Positions 54,020-64,000 of a stretch of 64,000 nt of DNA are shown here, one piece after another (the first letter of the stretch is position 1; each line of letters begins with the position of its first letter). This stretch comes from Tubiluchus corallicola (taxonomy: Eukaryota; Priapulida; Priapulimorpha; Priapulimorphida; Tubiluchidae). Where the stretch lies: positions 312,001-376,000 of the forward strand of contig JAQGDQ010000004.1 in the NCBI GenBank assembly GCA_030141605.1, given 5' to 3'. The translations under genes were made by a program, and so were the position numbers. The notes under the pieces are model-generated. The model was given only the letters and a program-made list of their open reading frames with translations. It did no database searches and was not told the DNA's origin.

Positions 54020-54212
54020 ATGAATACGTCTTCGATTTGTTGTTATTATTTATTGGCTGTTTTAATAATTGTGATCGTGTTGTGCGTTGAGCCTATTTAT
54101 TTATATAAATCAACATATTCATCTAATAAGAGATGGGTTAAACCGTTGTTTTATAATCCGTATCATGGAATAGCTTCTGGAATGGCTATGGGGCGTCAGG
54201 GTGGAGACAACA
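54020..54212 (+). CDS. Putative first coding exon of a secreted or membrane-anchored peptide (partial, exon B)
   Basis: The first true ATG is at 54,020 (an upstream GTG extends the frame but is not a likely start). The protein begins MNTSSICCYYLLAVLIIVIV, a strong hydrophobic core over residues 6-25, then passes a dibasic site, SSNKR at about residues 38-42, into WVKPLFYNPYHG, IASGMAMGRQGGDN, and reaches the 5' splice site ACA|GTAAGT after 54,212 in phase 1. A signal sequence, a dibasic cleavage site and a further GR that could leave a C-terminal amide after MAM are the organisation of a neuropeptide precursor. I cannot match the peptide to a known family. The C-terminal part resembles exon A in pattern (G-I/L-A-S/T-G ... 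R-Q-G ... G-D). No downstream exon was found in the remaining ~9.8 kb. Confidence 0.4.
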
Positions 54213-56099
54213 GTAAGTTCATTTATCCAATTTCAAATTAATATAAATTGTTTTTTGGAAAATGTTAAATTTATCCTTTTGAAAATTGAGTTATGGTTTA
54301 ATTTTCGTGAAGTGCGCGTCTTAGTAAGTACAACAAAAAGTCTACTGCCTAGCTAAATTATTACCTGTAGGTATTTTATGCATTCCAGTTTCATTGGTAG
54401 TATTACAGAATGTCGTCAAGTTTTTATAATTTATTGTAGCAAATAAATTTCTTTAATATTGACATGCACCCTACTTCGCTAAATTTAGTAAATTACTAAT
54501 AAAATTGATTCTGCGAACTGGTGGCATTAATATGGTGCACACAAAGAAGATTTCGAAGTGGCATGGATGTTTTTTGCAGATCTTCTTTCTAAATTAATTT
54601 GAACTTAATTTTTGTTTGTAGTTTAATTAATGGCTGCGCGATAAATAATTCTATACGATTAAATCATGTACAAAAATGAATAATTTTATTATTTTTAAGA
54701 TGTCTCATCTACAGAAAACTGTCTAGTTGTCATCTGTGTAAACACATTACGAGACAGATCTTTTTCTAGCGTGATTATTTAACATGGTTTTGATGTGAGT
54801 TTAAAATAAATTTGCTTGTTAACAGCTGTGCGTCTGGAGCGTCCCAGGGACGGGTTATAAAATCTTACCCCTTGTTTGAAAAATCTGCTGAGAACTTGGC
54901 CATAAATGAACGCATCTTATGACTTTCCCAGCTTGAGTTATCAGATCTATTCGTCACTGGTTCTTTGTTTCTGAAAAAAGAGGGATTTTGTTCGCTGATT
55001 AACTATGTAAATAAAAACCTTGAACTTTTTTGTTTTTATTTTTTGCACCATCTGTAGAATAGTATAACAGACTATACTGTTTAATTCGACGTCGTTGTTT
55101 GTTTATAACCTCTCCGTGTGCAATTGTCGAAGAAAACATATACACACTTGAGATTTCAAAGTTGGTATAGTGCATAAACTCCCAAATATCCACCCACGCC
55201 CCCTGAAAGTATCCCATCAGCTTGTACTCATTGAGTGTCTTCCCATTTGCCCAACATGTTATTATGGGCTAATCTGAAACCCTTGTTTGCGATGTGCAAA
55301 GAGTTTTATCCACTGAGTCTGAAATTTTAATAAAAATGAACAGGATTCGTTCTCACAGATTCTGTTACGAAGAAAAGTTTTCTTTTATAAAGTAGCCTAA
55401 TGTAAAGTTTATTGAATTTTATATTTTTCTACCCTTAAAATAAAACTTATACTTAAATTTTACGTAAATTGTTCCTGACTATCATTTGCTGCTACATTTT
55501 GCTGATGTGTAAATGAGTATGGCTGAGTGTCGGTGGCGAGTCTGGTGACGACGTTTGCGAGAGCCTGCTAAATACTTCTGTGGTATCGTCCATTGTCCAA
55601 GTAACAAATTTCTGCTTCTGAACACGAATAAGTTGCGACTTGAAATGGATTTAGTTATTCTACCATATAAGTTTCAAACTGCGACAAGAAGCTACAAGCC
55701 TATGATATATGAATTTATAATTTTCATGTTTCGCTGTACAAAAATCACATCTACAGTACAGCTTTTGAGCCATAGCCCATAGTTATGATCAAACAAAACC
55801 CTGTTGTTATTGCTTAAATCGTATACTATGTTAGCCAAACCCTCTCAGGGGCACGTGCGTTTTGTAACACCTGTTTATTTACCAACTGTTACTTGGAAAT
55901 TTCAGGTACTAATATTACATGTATTCATTTTTTGTTTTCTTTCTGCAAAAAATCACTTCCAGAAGTACAAGCGTGTGGCGTGATTCTTGTTCATGCCGAT
56001 AGATGATATTATATTTGTAATTATTAAAATGAACCATTTCAATAAAGGCTTTTCTCTTTAAAAAGTTATGCATTTCCTTAAATTGTCACAATTATGCAT
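54213..56099. other. Non-coding stretch (intron of exon B if that gene is real)
   Basis: No further exon was recognised. The 72- and 75-codon frames at 54,999 (-) and 55,555 (+) have no motif. Confidence 0.5.
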
Positions 56100-56212
56100 G
56101 AGAATAATAGAACACAGACAGAACGATAGAACCGAAAGGAGAGGGAAACAGAGAGTAGGGCAGGAAGTGAGGAAAAGGAGAGAATGGGGGGAGGGAGGGG
56201 GTAGCAAGCGGC
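56100..56212 (+). repeat. Purine-rich tract
   Basis: Imperfect GA/GGA-rich sequence, including GGGGGGAGGGAGGGGG near 56,185-56,201. Low complexity. The G-runs could form a quadruplex. Confidence 0.6.
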
Positions 56213-59200
56213 AATCATTTTTTTCTGTTTACCTTACACCAGCGCCAATGATTATCGAAGTTTAAATTTGCTCCGTTAATCAGGTTTATAATTCCGTGAC
56301 ATTTTGGGGCCCTCATATATAGAGAATTTATTACAACATTAAAGTGGTGATTCAGACACAGTGTCACAGTAGGAAGTAAGAACGCACGAGGACGATTTTC
56401 CCATTGAACAGCCAAACACATATCCATGTAACATCATGTTCAGCCAAAACAACTTCCAGCAAGCTCGCGCGAGAAATATGGGAAAGGGTCACAAGACGAA
56501 ATGAGAAAGTTATTGGGTACTCAACGCCCATTTTGTTTATTTGGTTTACCATTTAGCTTCTCATTCTTAGTCGTTCTCAGACAGTTCTTTTGACCTCGGG
56601 GAGACGCGGCGGTAGATTTTCGCATTGATATACATACGACAAACCCTGGAATCGTTTAGGGGTAGATGCTGGATTTTTAGTTGTCATAACGTGGAAATTT
56701 GCTATTATGGTTCATGATAATTTCTAGCCAGATCACACTGTAACTGATCACTCAGCGATAACTTATGCTGCATCACTGTGTGTTTAATGGCCGTGCACCT
56801 TATCTGTGCAGTATATAGCTCAGCAACTCGCTTGAAAATCACTTCGTTTATGACGGTTATTTCGATGTGAATTCATCATACATGTTTATTTGTTAGTTAA
56901 TGCACCAAAATTTGCAGGAGACCCATATGCAATATTGCAAGCATTAGTAACGCTATGTCACATCACGTGTCCACAACCCAAAGGACATGCTAAAAGTATA
57001 TTAGCTCCAAACTAGCGAATCATTAACACTACATTTCAGCTCTTCCAATGAATATGCTATAATGTATACCCCAAAAGTATATATTCAGTGGGTGACCTAA
57101 AATATAGTCTTAACGATTTATTATGCTAATTTCACCATAGGCAAGAATATTACTACGTGGTGTGTCGTTATCTACGAATCTCACTTTCCCACTAGATTCT
57201 GAGCCCAACATAACGATACTAAAAAGCGTTATTAGGCCGCCTTACATATGGTTGTTTTCCCACCACCTACAATACTAGTCAACTTACTTGACATAATACA
57301 AGCTCGATAAAAGTTACTATGCAAAAAACAAAGAAATTGCGACTATGTGACGGAAATGTATGCATTTGCAAATTATTCATGACAAGCTGGCTTGATATCG
57401 TCAGCGTAGATTAAATTGTCTGAAGCAGAGAATGCACAAACCGCGTCATCCTATCCTCCGCTAGGAGCCCCGTAAATATGCAAAAAATCGCTTTCCTGCT
57501 GTTCCGTTACATTATCGCTTCTCGTTAGTAAGCTTGAAAGACACACTTGTGTAGATGAAAAAACGAATAGGACTGAAATTTACACTGCTTCGTACTATTC
57601 CATGTTATATTGCGTGTGATTCCAACAGCATGAAAAATGTTGTATACCGTCACCTAGCCGCGAATAATGCAGCCCTGGAGGACTTCCAGTTGAAGGAAAA
57701 TCGGGTATTTGGAGGCTAAATTAACTATAATTTTACTAAATTTAAAGCGTGTGTGCAAGTCGAGAAAATTTTGTTCACTACTGTTATGCATTATCCAAAT
57801 TGTGCAAAGTTATATTATATTTGCTGTACTATACCATACTTTTATAATCTTAATAAAGTTAATATCCAGCTTTATCAGTTGGACCCACTTTCAGCTTAAA
57901 AATTCTCTTGAATATTCGTTTTAAATTGAAAATTTCGCTTAAATTACAGTTCGCTTAAACCACATTTCTGTTAGCTGAATTATGATTACATTCATAACTT
58001 TGTTGTACAATTAGAAATAAAAAATTGCTAAATGTGTTACGAAATGAGATGTGCCTGAGAAAGTTGTTCAGCTAGAAATTTTTATTCAACCTTAGATTAC
58101 TGCTAGGTCTGCCTCGATAGGCCTACTTGCGAACTTGTTCAAACCTTACCCTGAACTTTCTGCCGTGCACTCAAGCTTTCTGTATTCATCTTTGGCCGCA
58201 GAGTGGTGATTTTTATCTTTAATAATCATCACTTCCTGTGTGACACTAAAGCATGCACGCGGTTCCTCGTTTCCCAAAATCATTTACTATTATCGAATAG
58301 CAAGCAAAAATCGTGGGTATTCAGACAGAATGGCGGACTCGCAATGTTTTAATAAATGCATGTATACCTAAAACAAACGAGTTCAAGTGTCACACAGAAA
58401 GTTACACTGACACAGAAAGTTGTAATCACCCTTGCTTTACTGCAAACTGTTATTAGTTTTCATTAGATGTTTTTCTTAAGAAGTCACTCACCCTGGCACC
58501 TTTGAATGGATTCGCTTTTGAGCTTATTTTGAATGTCCTTCGTCTTAGAAATGGTTTAAGATGCTGTTTGCCCTCTTCCCATTCAAGAAGTCCCACCTCG
58601 GAAGAAGGCAATTTTCTCTCCCTTTGTATTTCCACGTCGTTAACGTTGTGATTACGCAGTAATAATGCCTTGTTGTATTGAGAAAATGCGGTCAGCACAA
58701 TACTTGTGCAAAGAAATGTGTTGCTCTGTAATGGCTCACACAGTATTTGTGCAAAGAAACGTACTACCCTTCAACAAACATGAAAGATTTGTCGTTTTTC
58801 ATTTAGGCGTCTTGCACCACCAATTTGTTTACTGGTACTTCAGGTTTCAATGTAAATTAAGCTCAGTGCTATTCAAAAACAAGAAAATGCATCATGGGCT
58901 ATTAAAGAGCTGAAAATTTGCATACGTAATTATGTAATAGTATACGTTGTAGAATGAGTTGAAAGTACAATTGTGATGAGCATGATTACTGGTAAAAAGT
59001 TCAAACAAATCGCACGAAGTAACACTTTGTTACTAAAAAATCAGCAAAAACGAAGAAATAAACTTACAGACATGAAAAGCAAAAACAGTAGCTAATAGGT
59101 AGTCGTAAAAAAAGGTGTATTGAAACTAAATTGTGACTAAAATTGTTAGTATTAACGTAGCACTTTGTACATTAATTATATTATGAATAGCCTAATCATA

Positions 59201-60849
59201 TTGTATATGATGCGTTATACTTCCCTGTGTGCTTGTAGATGTCGTCAGTAGAGCATTATTTTCTAGGTTTTCTTACAATACACTCTATTTTCTCTTACAC
59301 AACTGATATCGCTCTGATAGTTATTGATCCCAAATATTCACCTCATGTTTAGTTGGCTGTTTTTACATTATATTCAAAATATTTGCTGTTAAGTGACTCA
59401 AACATGTCAACTCATTGTCCGTGGGCCATTGTCGAGTTGTGTAAACACTTTTCTAACACGTTAATCCCGGAAAATTAATATATCCTCGATCAATTCGATA
59501 AACTTGGATGAACACAAATATAATTTAATCCGAATCACAACTCTTTTCCCAAGCGGAAAGAAGTAGGCATAAGACACGCAATTCTACCATATTGTCGCTA
59601 AAGTATGCTTTCCGTAACTGTATTTTTTATAAATGTATCTTTATCAGTATTGCAGAAATAATAATTGATGTGACGTTCGTACGTACTATTGTACTATTTA
59701 CGTACACTACATACATACTTTAAATACCATTGTATGTTATCAGTAATTTTGTTACTTTAACGTGTGATGATTTGTATTGTATTAAAAATGTGTGTAAGCT
59801 ATTTTGTGCTGCTGTATTGCATTGATGTAATGAAATTATGTACAGAGATGTAAATTTTAACATCAGTTACATCAACTATACATAATTATTTCATTTGTAT
59901 ATGTACAACATTTAAATTAATTAACTTTTATAATAATATTCTAATTTGCTAGTCATTTTCCCATTTGTCAAACTATTTTGAAGAATTGAATTAATAGCTA
60001 GGCCTTCAGCACGTGCATGCCACACCAACCAATTTTGTATTTTGCTGTTTAAATAAATTGGGTTGTTATACTTTTTTGCTCTATCTGCTAGGCAAATAAT
60101 GTTGTAAAATAATTAAAATACCAACATTTATTGGTATGACTCATGTGGAGCTAGTGGATAATCTTAGCAAATTACTTGGCAGATTAAAGCACTTACTGTG
60201 TCAATCATTTATTACATCTCCAAAAGATGGCGAGATTTACCAGTGTTTGGGCTTGGCGTAGTATCATATAATAGGAATAGGTGGTTAATTTGAGCGTAGC
60301 TGCGTATTAATAATTCCGCAATTGCCTGCTCTAGTGTAGAAAGAAAATGACTTTATTATGCACAAATTGAGCATGTGCGAATCAGGGAGTGAAATTACAA
60401 AAAATTGCAACCGCCAAATTGCGTTTCACTGTTAAGATCACTCGAGTGACTCGACATAAAAAAGTGTTCCAAGCATCCTAAATCACCGCAAGCGCGCGTG
60501 CTATTTTGAATTTTGATTCTCGTATTTTTAACTGATGCAAGCATTGGCCAGAAAGCCCAGTATATAGCATATACAGCCTGAAAATTTGCTTTTGTATTTT
60601 TGATGTCAATCTATTTTTTGATTACTTAACATTAGAATTCCCAGTTTTGCAATACTGAACTTTGCTTTATCGCTTTAACGGTTGCAAATAAGTTGAAGTA
60701 ATTGTAACTGATATCGCGCAGAGTGAAGGATATGACCAGATGTCATAAGGATGGTACGTAATTTTATGATGCTGCATCCCATATATGTATGTTTGCGATT
60801 AGAAATGTTTGTAACTGTGTTTTATTTGTATTTACCTGGCTTCAACTAA
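56213..60849. other. Non-coding AT-rich stretch
   Basis: No supported gene. A two-copy imperfect repeat of about 24 bases (ACTTGTGCAAAGAAATGTG / ATTTGTGCAAAGAAACGTA) occurs 43 bp apart at about 58,695 and 58,738. The rest shows nothing. Confidence 0.5.
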
Positions 60850-61090
60850 GGTTTCTTGTTATATTTTTTGGCTTTTTGCTTTATTTGTTTTGCTTGCCAT
60901 ACAAGGCACATATCTCTTTGCTGTCACTTGCTTAATTTTTTTTGGTTTACTTTGCTTTTATTTGTTCTGCTTTGCTTTGGTTCACTTCAGTTCACTTTAC
61001 ACGATTTGACTATATTTAGTTTTTATTTTACTTTATTTTTTTTACTTTTACTTTATTAATCTACATTTACTTCTTGGCTTATGTTAAAGC
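60850..61090 (+). repeat. T-rich cryptic simple repeat
   Basis: About 240 bases of TTTGCTTTA, TTTACTTTA and TTTTGTT-like words with no exact period. Leucine/phenylalanine-rich frames through it are artefacts. Confidence 0.6.
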
Positions 61091-63688
61091 TTAGCTTAGC
61101 TTGCTAGCTTATTAGCCTTCTTTGGTTTATCATTATTAAAATTATTAATTGATTTTCGCAACCCCTGCGTTGCTATTATTAATATATGCAATTTTTATCC
61201 GTTCTAAAGTCAAATAACATGACGCTGATAGATTTAGTCTGTCCCGTAGCGAATTTAAAGTTGTAAGCAATGTTGCCAATTTACATGCTGCATTGCCACT
61301 TTTACCAGGCATTGTGCAATTTGCTTCATTTATTTATGAGTTTGTCACTTGTGCAACCTACTTTAATTGCTTATCCGAACTTTTTACGAAGTTTCGCACC
61401 TTAGCTCAAGTTTCGTATTTAAACAGTAGAAGCAACAGGTGTTGAAATTATGAAAATGTTCGTTAAATGTAGGTACGTGCTGCCATCTAGCCTCTACAAT
61501 AAAAATAAATATATGATTAGTATTCTGTTCTAGGATTCTTTCTATACAGGACAGCTTTCGTTCTCCTAGTCGTGTCTGAACTGACTGAACTAAGCCTAAA
61601 CTAGGCTGGCGTGAACTAAGAGCAACACAATTTCACGTAGTTCTTATGTGAATTTAACATCCAAAATGGCCAAAAGCACCCAATTTATTGTGGTTCCCAA
61701 AGGTTACTGCAATTTAAAATTTAAATTAACAGTTATATTACAGTTGGTAACTAATCGAGTAAGCTCAGTACAACCCTGTTCACTGTTTCACTTACATCAA
61801 GTATGACCACTAAATTTATACTTTGCAGGCCACTGATGTGAAAAAATAATCATTACAGCAAACGTCTATTGCATGGTAAGCGTTATCCAGCTACATAAGC
61901 GTGTGTTGTTTCTTGTTAAAGGTCATTTCAACGGCCTTTTCGACCTATGTACCGAAGTTTTTTGTGAACATTGTAGTGATTGCACGTAATTGCCGACTTC
62001 ATGTCGATCATTACAAGCCCTGGGTGCGTCTCAGCACATCTAATCATCTGATGTAATTATTTATTCAAGTATTATCCAAAATTCTCGACGAAATGGCGTG
62101 ATGTGACAACGATTTCCTGCCCCAGACATTATTACGTGATCATAAAACAATCTAATTTAGCATCATTATCCGCAATAGAAGATTGCCGCAGTGCACTGCC
62201 GCTGTTATAACGCATAAGCACCTTCTCAAGTTGTTATCAGGTGAAATACCCAAGGCGTGATCACAGGTAGTTATTTTCTACAGGTAAGTTGCCTCTCTAT
62301 ACCTGTCAGCTTGTCAAACTTACATTGACAGAATACCATTTCAATGCGGCTCCTCCACTCAAGTCTTTTGTGAAAGCTTCCGGTGGCTTTATGTTCATCC
62401 TTACGAATCGTTCTTGCGTTTTTCAACACAGGATAAATCTGATGCGAAGAAAACAATGTCCAGAAAACTGACTGTCATCCTGAATCAACAGTAGATGTCG
62501 TTTTATTCGTCAACTTGTCAACCAATTGTGACATAATCACCAAGACCTGCAAAATTCATGGTCCATTTAATGTTATTACAGCTAACACGTCATGCTAGTG
62601 ATAACTATGATGATTATTGTTCAAATATAAGCACTGGAAGTTCCCAGGTCTCACTGTATTCTATGGATTGTATTCAGTTACTGTTTCGAAAACATTGGTT
62701 TGTAAGACATTGTTGACATACAGGTTGTATAGCGAGCATGGCAAGGTGCATGAGAGAAAAGCACCCCTCCAATCTGTTGTCACGGCAATGATTTATGTGG
62801 GAACCTTCAGCTTTGACACAAAAGCTAGTGTGAGAACATTTTACAATCTTATCTATGCGGCTTGTTTAAGAAAATGCACTTATGATTATTACTATGCTAC
62901 TGTCGCACATTCATTCAAACTTAATTTAAGAGTTAATTGTGTTGATTTTATGCAACTGTACAATCATTACAGAGATTTGTACTGTTTTGCGTAATTCAGG
63001 TGTACATATAATAGGAAAGAGTTTACAGCAGTAGTGGCGCGACTTACAGAATTGTACTAGTTAAACTAGTAGAAGTGAAACAGGTATCTCTTTAATTTTT
63101 GTAAACTGTATATTTTTAGATACTTCTAAACTGCAGTACCATTTCTTGAATTTTACCAACAACATGCTCTACGATTTTTTGTATAACGTTAAGCTCATTC
63201 ACCGTTTTCCAGTTTCAAGCGCCAAATCTTTCTAAGCCTATTATGCAGAGCTATGTCTAGATAAAATTTGAATGAAATAGAAAATCCGCCGTTAATTTGC
63301 ATTGCTTTATTTTGATTTTCTAACCTGTTTCTGCGCAGGACAAACTTCAGTATTTTACATCAAACTGAATTCGAATAATATGTAAATTATTACAATTGTG
63401 GTTAATTGCTTATTTACAACTCTCATAAATCATGCAACTAAATTTTCGTGGCCATGAGAATTGTAGAACTTTACCACTTGGTCTGTAAGCCCTTCTGAGA
63501 CTATTAAAGTTAATGTTTTTGTAATTTTAAGAAGCTTGTCAAAACGGAGGTTTTCTTAGACTCGCTGCCACTTGCATCAGGCCACTTGCGACCACTTGGT
63601 TTATTGACACTACAAGTTGCAAAGGCTAAAGAGGCAAATGGTTGAGTGGTTGCTATTATACGTTTTACGTACAAATTTTGTGTAAGTG
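61091..63688. other. Non-coding AT-rich stretch
   Basis: Contains the longest open frame of the window (62,617-62,994 +, 125 codons). It opens with TTG, its first ATG lies more than halfway in, and no domain is recognised, so it is not called. A perfect consensus donor, ACAG|GTAAGT, occurs at about 62,280-62,288 without an evident upstream coding frame. A TAGATGGCAGCA word lies on the - strand at 61,478-61,489. Confidence 0.5.
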
Positions 63689-63839
<151 letters not shown>

Positions 63840-64000
63840 ATAATATACGCATGCAAGCATGAATTACTTCGTAATATTGCGATAAGTTGACTCGATTTTA
63901 TTCAACTGTAATTAAATTAAAAGCCGCCCATTTTATACCTAAATTAATGAGTAAATTGGTAAATTGATCGTTAACAAAAGTTTGCCAAAAAAGACAGATA
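63840..64000. other. Non-coding end of window
   Basis: AT-rich sequence with no recognised feature. Confidence 0.6.

Noticed and set aside
62280-62288. Perfect donor consensus ACAG|GTAAGT
   Set aside because: An isolated 8-9 base match is expected occasionally by chance. No exon could be attached to it.
62617-62994. Longest open frame (125 codons, +)
   Set aside because: It opens with TTG, the first ATG is more than halfway in, no domain or signal is recognisable, and a frame of this length is possible by chance in 64 kb.

Overview
This is a 64 kb stretch of AT-rich animal nuclear DNA with no complete protein-coding gene that I can support. The longest open frame is about 125 codons and lacks a convincing start. 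Bacterial features (operons, ribosome sites, dense ORFs) are absent. Long CT, GA, TG, AAT and TCG microsatellites, a 5S-rRNA-derived SINE, decayed LINE sequence and inverted-repeat DNA elements all indicate an invertebrate with a large, transposon-rich genome. The 5S-like sequence, a TTAGGTTAG-type word near 52.73 kb and repeated TAGATGGCAGCA words would suit an arthropod, but this is a weak inference.

Layout. 1-6.3 kb: non-coding DNA with one A/G-rich simple repeat. 6.28-6.84 kb: a GC-rich 542 bp SINE headed by a nearly full-length 5S rRNA sequence and flanked by a perfect 11 bp target-site duplication. 7.78-8.81 kb: a foldback-like element whose two arms carry opposite-strand arrays of a TTCGCCAGTGGTACA-like unit. 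10.12-10.88 kb: a recent ~380 bp tandem duplication around a long (CT)n tract. 17.0 kb: a 235 bp purine tract. 21.87-22.01 kb: a CpG-containing cluster of ETS and CRE/E-box sites that looks like a promoter or enhancer. 22.24-22.68 kb: a MITE-like element. 24.2 kb: another (CT)n. 30.4-32.0 kb: the 3' half of a decayed non-LTR retrotransposon with a recognisable reverse transcriptase FADD box. 37.5 kb: a small GC-rich island with a 14 bp perfect palindrome. 47.34-47.69 kb: a 172 bp near-identical tandem duplication. 49.4 kb: a second LINE-like fragment. 52.7-53.1 kb: a GC-richer block with inverted YY1-like sites. 60.8-61.1 kb: a T-rich cryptic repeat. 63.7-63.84 kb: (TG)n/(TGCG)n.

The only host coding candidates are two short open segments on the + strand, at 39,869-39,986 and 54,020-54,212. 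Each has a hydrophobic N-terminus, ends in a plausible phase-1 splice donor, and has a vaguely similar C-terminal pattern (G-I/L-A-S/T-G ... R-Q-G ... G-D). They could be first exons of secreted-peptide genes, or alternative first exons of one gene that continues beyond the window. I do not recognise the family and no downstream exon was found.

The remainder reads as intergenic or intronic sequence. The most promising items are the intact 5S SINE, the foldback element, the paired signal-peptide exons, the repeated TAGATGGCAGCA word and the orphan ETS/CRE cluster.
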